Assembly: GCF_034627025.1 (NCBI RefSeq)
Contig: NZ_CP141049.1
Location: 186,001 to 250,000, forward strand
DNA from: Microvirga lotononidis
GTDB taxonomy: Bacteria > Pseudomonadota > Alphaproteobacteria > Rhizobiales > Beijerinckiaceae
Direction: 5' to 3'
Length of the DNA: 64,000 bases
The position numbers were made by a program, and so were the translations under genes. This document shows positions 55,818-63,003 of this stretch, piece after piece (position 1 is the first letter of the stretch; each line of letters begins with the position of its first letter). The notes beneath the pieces are model-generated. The model saw only the letters and a list, made by a program, of their open reading frames with translations. It did no database searches and was not told the origin of the DNA.

Positions 55818-57089
55818 ATGAAAGCCGACTTCTACTGTGCCGTGATGTTCCCGTACCCGTCCGCGGCGGGGCTGCATCTGGGGCACTACTACAACTACGC
55901 CATCATCGATTCCTACTGCCGCTGGCTGAGGCACCGCGGCACGAGCGTCTTCCAGCCCTTCGGCTACGACGCCTTCGGGCTGCCGGCCGAGAACTACGCC
56001 CGCAAGGTCGGACGCAACCCGGCGGATGTGACCTACGAGAACATCGCGCAGTTCCGGCGGCAGATGGATCGCATGAACACCTGTTTCGAGGAGCGCCTGA
56101 TCACCTGTGAGCCGTCCTACGTGAAATGGACGCAGTGGATCTTCACGCGCCTGCGCGAGCGGGGACTGGCCTACAAGGCCTGGGGCGAGGTGAACTGGTG
56201 CCCGTCCTGCGAGACCGTGCTGGCCAACGAGCAGGTCATCGATGGCCACTGCGAGCGCTGCGCCAGCGCGGTCGAGCGCGGTGAGATGAACCAATGGTAC
56301 TTCCGGATCACGGACTACCGGGATCGCCTGATCGCCGGCCTGGATCGGATCGACATGCCGGATTCCACCAAGCGGATGCAGCGGGCGTGGCTGGCCGATC
56401 TGAGGGACTGGTGCGTCTCGCGCCAGCGGACATGGGGATGCCCGATCCCGATCGAGGGTGAGACGGACACCCTGGACGGGTTCGTGGACTCCTCGTTCTA
56501 CTACCTGCGCTACCTGACCGACAGCGACACCGAGTTCCTGCCGGACGGTTGCTACCAGCCCGTGGACCTCTATGTCGGCGGGGCCGAGCACGCCTGCATG
56601 CACCTGATCTACACCCGGTTCATCCACATGGTGCTGTTCGACTTAGGTGTCGTCCCGCAGGAGGAGCCCTTCCGTAAGGTGATCCACCAGGGTGTCATCA
56701 GGAAGGACGGGGCGAAGATGTCGAAGTCCAAGGGGAATGCCGTTAGCCCCGACGACTACGATCCCGACGAGCTGCGGCTGTACCTGATGTTCATCGGCCC
56801 CTATTCCGAGGGCGGGGAGTGGTCCGACGAGCACATCACCGGGCAGCGCCGGTTCCTGTCACGGATGCGGCGGTGGCTGGAGAGCCGGGGATCCGACCGC
56901 ATCGACCTGTCGGCCTTCGAGGAGCAGGTCGACCAGGACGTGCGGGCCTTCAAGTTCAACAAGGTCGTCAGCGGGTTCATGGAGTTCTACAACCGCCACA
57001 AGCACCTGCGACCGGACGAGGACACGGCCCAAGGGATCGAGGAGGTGCTGCGCGTCTTCGCACCGGGATTCCGAGCGGGCACGCAGTAG
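55818..57089 (+). CDS. Leucyl-tRNA-synthetase-like protein lacking the editing domain
   Basis: This 423-residue class I synthetase paralogue is about half the length of LeuRS (roughly 860). The catalytic fold is present: FPYPSAAGLHLGHYYNY (HIGH motif as HLGH, residues 20-23), FQPFGYDAFGLPAEN, a zinc module WCPSC...CERC, and KMSKSKGN at residues 300-307. MQRAWLADLRDWCVSRQRTWGCPIP shows that the CP1 editing insertion is missing, and the C-terminus stops just after FNKVVSGFMEFYNRHKHLR, so most of the anticodon-binding domain is missing too. It cannot replace LeuRS. It may activate an amino acid for a small-molecule or carrier reaction; this is inference. Confidence 0.88.
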   Translation: MKADFYCAVMFPYPSAAGLHLGHYYNYAIIDSYCRWLRHRGTSVFQPFGYDAFGLPAENYARKVGRNPADVTYENIAQFRRQMDRMNTCFEERLITCEPSYVKWTQWIFTRLRERGLAYKAWGEVNWCPSCETVLANEQVIDGHCERCASAVERGEMNQWYFRITDYRDRLIAGLDRIDMPDSTKRMQRAWLADLRDWCVSRQRTWGCPIPIEGETDTLDGFVDSSFYYLRYLTDSDTEFLPDGCYQPVDLYVGGAEHACMHLIYTRFIHMVLFDLGVVPQEEPFRKVIHQGVIRKDGAKMSKSKGNAVSPDDYDPDELRLYLMFIGPYSEGGEWSDEHITGQRRFLSRMRRWLESRGSDRIDLSAFEEQVDQDVRAFKFNKVVSGFMEFYNRHKHLRPDEDTAQGIEEVLRVFAPGFRAGTQ

Positions 57090-57225
57090 GCGGGTGGCGG
57101 GTGCCGCTCACGGTCCGATCCCTTCGACGACCCTGATCATCATAGGGGCGTTGCGCCCTTTCCAAGTACCAGTCCTGCCTCTAGGTTTTCCGTCCTACGG
57201 AATATGAGACGGGAAGGATCACGGG

Positions 57226-58113
57226 ATGACTGTCTCGGAGCTCGACATCGTCAGACGCGCCTATGCCCGCCAGATGGTCGGGCTGCTCGGCAGCCCCAAC
57301 GAGCGGCTGGAGCATGCCTTCGCGTCTGTTGCCCGTGAGCGCTTCCTCGGCAACGAGCCCTGGCTGATCCTGCATCGTCCGGACGGTGGATACGTGACTC
57401 TGCCCTCCAATGATCCCGTCTATTCCTACCAGGACGCGTTGTTCGCCCTCGCGCGGGAGCGGGGGGTGAATAACGGAAGCCCTTCGCTGCATGCACAGAT
57501 GATCCATGCCCTCGATCCGGCCGTCGGGAGCACGATTGCGCATATTGGGGCTGGGTCAGGCTACTACAGCGCTATCCTGGCCGAGTTGGTCGGCCCCTCC
57601 GGCAGGGTGATAGCGGTCGAGTACGATCCGGATCTTGCCGAGCAGGCGCGGGCCAATCTTGCGGCATGGCCAAACGTTGAGATCGTTCAAGGCGATGGCG
57701 CTCTCTGTCCGCAAGGCAACGTGGATGGGATATACGTGAACTTTGCCGTCGAACGGCCGGCCGACCCGTGGATCGAGCACCTGCGTCCGAAGGGACGCTT
57801 GGTGTTCCCCATCGGGGTCGCGGGGCGGCCGCGATCACCGGGGGGCCCACGGCACACCCTGCGCGGCCGAGTCCTGCTCGTGGTGAAGAACGGGTCCGAG
57901 CATTCGGTCGAAATCATCAGTCCGGCCACCTTCGTCTGCGCGGAAGGCCAGCTTGCGGTCAACGAGGATGAGAGGGAGCGGCTTGCGGCTGCGTTCAATG
58001 GCGGTGGGGCCGAGTTCGTGAAGACGCTCGTCTGGAAGAAGCCCGTTGATCCATCGCGATGCTGGTACGCGGCGGCCGATTGGGCGCTCTCCTACGATCC
58101 GCCGCGGGAGTGA
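57226..58113 (+). CDS. PCMT-like SAM-dependent methyltransferase
   Basis: This 295-residue protein resembles protein-L-isoaspartate O-methyltransferases. SAM-binding motif I is AHIGAGSGYYSAILAELVG followed by VIAVEYDPDLAEQARANLAAW and VDGIYVNFAVERPADPW. The N-terminal SELDIVRRAYARQMVGLLGSPNERLEHAFASVARERFLG and a longer C-terminal part distinguish it from the housekeeping enzyme (about 210 aa). PCMT relatives also occur in RiPP pathways. AAGGA lies 7 bases before the ATG. It follows the LeuRS-like gene by 136 bases. Confidence 0.88.
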   Translation: MTVSELDIVRRAYARQMVGLLGSPNERLEHAFASVARERFLGNEPWLILHRPDGGYVTLPSNDPVYSYQDALFALARERGVNNGSPSLHAQMIHALDPAVGSTIAHIGAGSGYYSAILAELVGPSGRVIAVEYDPDLAEQARANLAAWPNVEIVQGDGALCPQGNVDGIYVNFAVERPADPWIEHLRPKGRLVFPIGVAGRPRSPGGPRHTLRGRVLLVVKNGSEHSVEIISPATFVCAEGQLAVNEDERERLAAAFNGGGAEFVKTLVWKKPVDPSRCWYAAADWALSYDPPRE

Positions 58114-58115
58114 CC

Positions 58116-58280
58116 ATGCCGGCCCGGTATGTTCTCAAGGGCGTGAAAGGAAATGAGCGCACCTCGAACCTGTTCGCATATAGCGACCCGGATCTGCCCT
58201 TGGCACCAGGTGTGATCGACACATTGTCGGCCTTTATCGTCGGGACCTCGCCTACACAGGCGATCAAGGCGGTCCCATAA
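58116..58280 (+). CDS. 54-residue protein between methyltransferase and hydrolase genes
   Basis: An ATG at 58116, 2 bases after the methyltransferase stop, with GGGAG 5 bases upstream, opens a 54-codon frame starting MPARYVLKGVKGNERTSNLF and ending SAFIVGTSPTQAIKAVP. It has no membrane segment or cysteine. The next gene starts 4 bases after its stop. Tight packing argues for translation; a role as substrate peptide is speculation. Confidence 0.5.
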   Translation: MPARYVLKGVKGNERTSNLFAYSDPDLPLAPGVIDTLSAFIVGTSPTQAIKAVP

Positions 58281-58284
58281 CGCC

Positions 58285-58775
58285 ATGGTTTCTCTACGTG
58301 TTGCAGCCTTCCAGCGCCGGCCGCTTTCTAATGATGTGAGTGGGGTCTTGTCCCAGCTCACGGAGGATCTGGAGGGGGGCCGCCAGCAAGAGGTTAACCT
58401 CGCTCTGTTTCCTGAATGCTATCTCCAAGGGTACGCCCCGGATCGGGAGACCATCGTTGCGCGCTCACTCACCTTAGACAACTCTGAGATCAGGGATGTT
58501 CTATCGGCGCTGGAGAGATACCCGACTACGATCATCCTCGGGCTGATCCAACGGCGAGGAGCCTCATTCCTCAACTCGGCCCTCGTGATCCGGGAGGGCG
58601 ATTGCTGGGGACTTACGCCAAGACACATCCGAATGAACCTAGGTTTGATGCCGGATCGGATTATCCGGTCTTCGCCATCCATGATTGGATGTTTGGCATC
58701 AATATCTGCAACGACGCCAACTTTCCCGAGGCGTCCTTGAACGTCAGCCGCATGTCGTCCGAATTGAGAAACTGA
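58285..58775 (+). pseudogene. Carbon-nitrogen hydrolase (nitrilase family), frameshifted and truncated
   Basis: The N-terminal frame gives VSLRVAAFQRRPLSNDV and LALFPECYLQGYAPDRE with the catalytic Glu. From about 58600 the family sequence continues one frame over: LLGTYAKTHPNEPRF with the catalytic Lys, and FGINICNDANFPEASLNVSR with the catalytic Cys. A one-base deletion near 58597-58600 explains the switch. The second frame stops at 58775, some 100 residues short of the family's usual length. It is therefore not functional as read. It starts 4 bases after the 54-residue gene. Confidence 0.82.
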
Positions 58776-58835
58776 CACTCTAGTGCATTGTTCCTGCTGT
58801 CGTATGAGATTGTTGACGGCGTTCAAGGGGCTAAC

Positions 58836-59669
58836 ATGGCGAGCAGAACGTCGATCACAACAGAGCTTCGTCGCCTCGGCATGAGCGGTGGTGACGTGCT
58901 GATGGTGCATGCGTCGCTCAAGAAAATCGGCCCTGTGGTCGGCGGTGCGCACGCGATTGTCGGCGCGCTCTGCCATGCGGTGGCTCCAGCCGGGACCCTG
59001 ATGGGCTATGCTTCCTGGGATCGCTCTCCTTATGGTGAGACCCTCAATGGGGCCCAGCTCGATGAAGAGATGCGTCACAATTGGCCGCCATTCAAACCTG
59101 ACACTGCGAGAGTCTATCCTGGTTTCAGCTTGCTCAATCAGTTCCTCGTCGACACGCCCGGTGCGCTGAGAAGCGCGCATCCCGACGCATCGACGGTTGC
59201 CGTCGGTCCTCACGCCGCTGAACTCATCGAGCCTCACAGGCTCGGCCAGGCATTCGGCCCTGGATCGCCTCTTGAGCGCTTCGTCAAGCGGGAAGGGAAG
59301 GTCCTCATGTTCGGTGCACCACTCGACTCGGTCACCGTGCTGCACTACGCCGAAGCCATCGCGGACATCCCCACAAAACGGCGGGTCACTTACGAGATGC
59401 CGCTCCTCGGTCCAAATGGTCAGACGGTCTGGGAACGGGCAGAAGACTTCGACTCAAGCGGAATCCTGGATTGCTTCGCCAACGATGGTGAGATGGACGC
59501 TGTCGAGACGATCGCAAGGGCTTACGTCGCGTTGAGAAGGCATCAAGAGGGCAGGGTGGCGAACGCGCACTGCTACCTGCTCGACGCGCAGGACATCGTC
59601 TCGTTCGGCGCCAGCTATCTTGAGCAGCGGTTTGCCGGCTGGGCCGGCACGCCTGTGGAGGGGTCTTGA
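58836..59669 (+). CDS. Aminoglycoside 3-N-acetyltransferase family protein
   Basis: This 277-residue protein is an AAC(3) family member: MVHASLKKIGPVVGGAHAIVGALCHAVAPAGTLMGYASWD contains the conserved HxSxxxxG segment, and HPDASTVAVGPHAAEL with PLERFVKREGKVLMFGAPLDSVTVLHYAE follows. AAC(3) enzymes acetylate the 3-amino group of deoxystreptamine, but related proteins acetylate other small amines. The ATG at 58836 has AAGGGG 5 bases upstream; the frame starting at 58788 is longer but less likely. Its stop touches the next start. Confidence 0.88.
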   Translation: MASRTSITTELRRLGMSGGDVLMVHASLKKIGPVVGGAHAIVGALCHAVAPAGTLMGYASWDRSPYGETLNGAQLDEEMRHNWPPFKPDTARVYPGFSLLNQFLVDTPGALRSAHPDASTVAVGPHAAELIEPHRLGQAFGPGSPLERFVKREGKVLMFGAPLDSVTVLHYAEAIADIPTKRRVTYEMPLLGPNGQTVWERAEDFDSSGILDCFANDGEMDAVETIARAYVALRRHQEGRVANAHCYLLDAQDIVSFGASYLEQRFAGWAGTPVEGS

Positions 59670-60233
59670 ATGATCATCTGGCTGAATGGCCCATTCGGTT
59701 CTGGGAAGACGACGCTTGCTCAGAAGCTCCGCGAGCGGAAACCAAACCTGCTGTTGTTCGATCCTGAGGAAATCGGTTTCATCGTCAAGACAATGGTTCC
59801 CCAAGCTCCGAGCGGAGATTATCAGGACCTGCCGCTATGGCGGGGAATGACCGCCGCAGCGCTTATTGAGATTCGGAAGCATTACAGTCAAGACATCCTC
59901 GTGCCGATGACACTCGTCAGTCCCGATTACCTTGACGAGCTGCTCGGTGGTCTCAGGCGACGTGGTGAGGACGTCCTTCATGTCTTCCTCACCATTGATG
60001 AAGCGGTTCTGCGTGAGCGCATTGAACGCCAGATCATGGCTTCTGATCGCGCCCGGAATGAGCGGATCCGGGACTGGCGCTTGGCTCAGGTCAATCGTTG
60101 CTTGGCCGCACGGGAGATTATGCCGGATGGCACCCGGTTTCTGGACACCGGGCTCGACACGCCGGAAGTGTTGGCTGACAAGGTCCTGGGCTGGCTCGGA
60201 GCCGACGGCCACATTCCATCGGGGTCGGATTGA
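59670..60233 (+). CDS. TmrB-like P-loop protein (tunicamycin-resistance family)
   Basis: This 187-residue P-loop protein begins MIIWLNGPFGSGKTTLAQKL (Walker A) and continues FDPEEIGFIVKTMVPQAPSGDYQDLPLWRGMTAAALIEI and ILVPMTLVSPDYLDELLGGLR, the order of segments found in Bacillus TmrB, which gives resistance to tunicamycin by binding it. Related small kinases act on other nucleoside-type compounds. Its ATG directly follows the AAC(3) stop, so the two are co-transcribed. The pairing suggests resistance or modification of an antibiotic. Confidence 0.85.
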   Translation: MIIWLNGPFGSGKTTLAQKLRERKPNLLLFDPEEIGFIVKTMVPQAPSGDYQDLPLWRGMTAAALIEIRKHYSQDILVPMTLVSPDYLDELLGGLRRRGEDVLHVFLTIDEAVLRERIERQIMASDRARNERIRDWRLAQVNRCLAAREIMPDGTRFLDTGLDTPEVLADKVLGWLGADGHIPSGSD

Positions 60234-60287
60234 ACCCGTGGGCATCGGCGTCCGGGGCGGGACAGCTATGGATGCGGTGAGCTGCGC

Positions 60288-60746
60288 TTACTCGCAGATT
60301 CTGGTTCTGCGGATTGTGACGTCACCGTAGGCGTCGATCCGCTTCCTTAAAACAACGCGACACTCATCCACGGGCGCAGGGATACCGACAATTCTCTCCT
60401 GGTATACAGGTGGTGGCAGGACCGGCTGCTCAGAGACGATCGGGACATTCCGGGGAGGGACCAAGGCAGGCCCCTCATAACCATCGCTATACTCCAGAGG
60501 GACAATCGGCGGTGGCCGCTGTGGCACCAGGACCGGCCCTTCATATTCACCAACAAAGCGCTGCTCGATCACCCGCCGGTCAATGACCCTGTGCTCGACC
60601 AGTCGGGCGTTATACGTTTCCTCCACCGCGAGCCGACGCTGGACTGCCGGGCGCTCCAGAACCGCCTCTTGATCCTCGAAGTATGGGGGGAGATCTGCGG
60701 CGACGGCAGCCGCTATACTCACCAGAGACGATCCACCGAGCACCAT
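60288..60746 (-). CDS. Exported protein rich in Pro, Arg and Glu
   Basis: This 152-residue protein starts with a short hydrophobic signal (MVLGGSSLVSIAAAVAA before DLPPYF). The mature part contains QRRLAVEETYNARLVEHRVIDRRVIEQRFVGEYEGPVLVPQRPPPIVP and a repeat of EGPALVPPRNVPIV, ending with two cysteines in ECRVVLRKRIDAYGDVTIRRTRICE. The repeated EYEGPVLVP unit is a distinctive feature. Starts at TTG 60755 or ATG 60746 are both possible. It may be an envelope protein; there is no known function. Confidence 0.68.
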   Translation of the reverse strand: MVLGGSSLVSIAAAVAADLPPYFEDQEAVLERPAVQRRLAVEETYNARLVEHRVIDRRVIEQRFVGEYEGPVLVPQRPPPIVPLEYSDGYEGPALVPPRNVPIVSEQPVLPPPVYQERIVGIPAPVDECRVVLRKRIDAYGDVTIRRTRICE

Positions 60747-60808
60747 TGCAGCCAAGCCTATGCCGTGAGCGAGGCGGAAATGTCCTTAATTCTCGGAACT
60801 TTGGACGG

Positions 60809-61021
60809 TCAGGAGAGAATCCGCTGCCGCTCAGTATGCCAACAGCGGATAGCGAATTTGATCGCCTTTGAAGCACCGCCGACCTGGCAAATGGCTTCGG
60901 CGGCTGCGAGAAAGTCGTCCCTGTAGGTCCGGCGTGTGTAGATGGCGGAGTGGGTTTCGGACTGGCTAAACCCGGCTAGGCCCATTGCCTTTTGCAAACG
61001 CGGGAGAGGTCGATTGATCAT
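60809..61021 (-). CDS. 70-residue protein of unknown function
   Basis: From the ATG at 61021 (AGGAG 8 bases upstream) a protein begins MINRPLPRLQKAMGLAGFSQSETHSAIYTRRTYRDDFLAAAEAICQVGGASKAIKF. It is basic and amphipathic. I do not recognise a family. Confidence 0.5.
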   Translation of the reverse strand: MINRPLPRLQKAMGLAGFSQSETHSAIYTRRTYRDDFLAAAEAICQVGGASKAIKFAIRCWHTERQRILS

Positions 61022-61343
61022 AGGAGGTCTCCTGATCCAGATTTTTTGGGGTTTCGTCCTGGTCAATGGATCTCGAGATCACCGGATCAGATTGGTTTTG
61101 AATTTATCCTGCGTTCTTCAGATAGGGGCGGGCGTAGAGGTACCATAGGATGGCTCAGGCAGATCTCGACCTATTTGTATGTCCTGAGGTTCAGTTTCGA
61201 GTTTGCCTCGCACTTTTCCTGGAAAACCCATTGATCTGCCTCACCCCCAGAAGGGCGGATCTTATCCTCTGGTTGGGTGGATATGAAGCGGACGTTGGAG
61301 GAGCCCTGCGCTTTTCTGGAGTTGAGCCGAAGCGGCCCTTAGC
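61022..61343. other. Gene-free stretch
   Basis: No gene is supported in these bases. Confidence 0.4.
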
Positions 61344-61967
61344 TCAATGCCCGGAGCTTCGGCTGACGATTGACATGATCGTCTCGAAAAGCTCGTCCTG
61401 TGCCTGTCGCGCCGTAATCTCGCCGGTCACAGCGGCATGGGACAGGGCGTCGGCGGCCCCAAGCATCGCCCAGAAGGCGGCCTGCGCAATACCTCGCGGC
61501 CCAGTGGAAGCGGCCAGCGCTCTGCGGCACCTTTCAATGAAGGCCACCTGGTACTCCCGTTTCACCGCTTCCATCGCCGGCGAGCCCGCTAAGGCGGCCA
61601 GAACACCCGGCATCTCGCGCCCCTGCGTGAGGACGCATTCGACATAGGAGGTGGCAATAACCCTGGCTGTCGCTTCCAACGTCGGCTCGCTGGACCCAAG
61701 CGCTGCGTCGAAGATGGCCGTCTGTCGGGTGTCGAAATCCCTGTAGAGCGCGATCAGCAGGCCGTCGCGCGTGCCAAAATGATCATAGACGACTGGCTTC
61801 GTGACATCAGCCTCATCCGATAGCCTCGGGAGGGTCAAGGCGTCCGTGCCCTCCTCGCGCACCAGCCGCCAGGCCACATCCAGAAGTTGGCGATGCCGCT
61901 CCTGCCGGGATAATCGGCGGCGCGGCCTGAGCTTGGAGGCGGGTTCTCTCGTGTGGGCAGTTGACAT
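61344..61967 (-). CDS. TetR-family repressor
   Basis: This 207-residue regulator has an N-terminal TetR helix-turn-helix (RQERHRQLLDVAWRLVREEGTDALTLPRLSDEADVTKPVVYDHFGTRDGLLIALYRDFD), where VTKPVVYDHFGTRDGL is the recognition region. The C-terminal ligand domain is alpha-helical and includes AFWAMLGAADALSHAAV. I chose the ATG at 61967. It is transcribed away from a flavodoxin-like oxidoreductase gene across an operator-like palindrome, so it most likely represses both. Confidence 0.9.
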   Translation of the reverse strand: MSTAHTREPASKLRPRRRLSRQERHRQLLDVAWRLVREEGTDALTLPRLSDEADVTKPVVYDHFGTRDGLLIALYRDFDTRQTAIFDAALGSSEPTLEATARVIATSYVECVLTQGREMPGVLAALAGSPAMEAVKREYQVAFIERCRRALAASTGPRGIAQAAFWAMLGAADALSHAAVTGEITARQAQDELFETIMSIVSRSSGH

Positions 61968-61971
61968 GCTT

Positions 61972-62002
61972 ATATACCATGCGTAACTTACGAAAAGTAT
62001 AT
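61972..62002. promoter_or_regulatory. Operator candidate between TetR and oxidoreductase genes
   Basis: Two nested inverted repeats share one centre at 61987: CGTAA-C-TTACG (61982-61992) inside ATATAC (61972-61977) and GTATAT (61997-62002). The site lies 5 bases upstream of the TetR start and 44 bases before the oxidoreductase start, the normal place for an operator of a divergent pair. Confidence 0.8.
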
Positions 62003-62045
62003 TATGTTTGGCTCTGAGCCGCAATCATTGACCAGGAGTGTTGCT

Positions 62046-62660
62046 ATGCACGCCCTCATCGTCGTTGCGCATCCCGATCCCAACTCACTCACCCATAGTG
62101 TCGCCGGCCATCTTGCCGAGGGCGTGGCCTCCTCCGGTCATACGTTCGAAATCGCGGATCTTGCGGCGGAAGGCTTCGATCCGAGGTTCACCGCAGCCGA
62201 CGTCGCTCTCTTTCGCAGGGAGGCGCCACCCCCTGGTGATGTTGCCGCCGAGCAGGCGAGGATTGATCGGGCTGACGCGCTCGTGCTGGCCTACCCCGTC
62301 TATTGGTGGTCAATGCCTGGGCTGCTCAAGGGATGGATCGATCGTGTGTTTGCCAATGGCTGGGCCTACGATGAGGGCTCGGATGGCAAGATTGTAAAGA
62401 AGCTTCGCCACCTTCAGGTCCACCTCGTTGCCATTGGTGGCGCCGATCTGCGAACTTATGCCCGTCACGGCTACTTTGGCGCCATGAGAACACAGATCGA
62501 TCACGGGATCTTTGATTACTGCGGCGCACGTGTTGGGACGTCGGAGCTCCTGGTTCCAGCGGAAACGCAGGATCCCCGTTCTCATCCGGATGCTGCATAT
62601 GCCATCGGCTGCAACCTCTTCAAGGCGTCGGAGCGACGCGAGGCTCCCGAGGCGGCATAA
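62046..62660 (+). CDS. Flavodoxin-fold NAD(P)H:quinone oxidoreductase
   Basis: This 204-residue protein of the NQO1/MdaB-like family starts MHALIVVAHPDPNSLTHSVA and has ADALVLAYPVYWWSMPGLLKGWIDRVF, the FMN-binding core of such enzymes. They reduce quinones by two electrons and defend against electrophiles. AGGAG lies 8 bases before the ATG at 62046. It is divergent from a TetR repressor, which suggests induction by a quinone or aromatic compound. Confidence 0.9.
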   Translation: MHALIVVAHPDPNSLTHSVAGHLAEGVASSGHTFEIADLAAEGFDPRFTAADVALFRREAPPPGDVAAEQARIDRADALVLAYPVYWWSMPGLLKGWIDRVFANGWAYDEGSDGKIVKKLRHLQVHLVAIGGADLRTYARHGYFGAMRTQIDHGIFDYCGARVGTSELLVPAETQDPRSHPDAAYAIGCNLFKASERREAPEAA

Positions 62661-63003
62661 GCGCGTAGCTCGCGGGGCTGCCGACCCACCACGAACGCGA
62701 TCTCGTTGCCCCCAGCAGCATCAGCCCCTCCAGCGTGGTTGGAGCCGCCAGGCCTCTGGCCGCTTGCACATCGTCCCCCGGCTTAAGGCACGCAACTTCT
62801 GAAGGTCGGGAAACGACACATTCGCGAACTAGGCCGAAGGTCTGTTGAGGAAGGGGACAGCAGACCTTCCTGGGTCGTGGGCAACTTCCTTAGATAACCC
62901 CAAGGAGACATTCCGGCTCAGCTATCCGCATAGACGTTACGGACCCCACGCGCACACACTCGGCCCATACTCAGGGCTTGCGACACAGCCCCAATCGAGA
63001 AGC
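62661..63003. other. Gene-free stretch before the ABC permease
   Basis: I see no gene here. It separates the convergent oxidoreductase and ABC permease genes, and I found no strong terminator hairpin. Confidence 0.4.
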
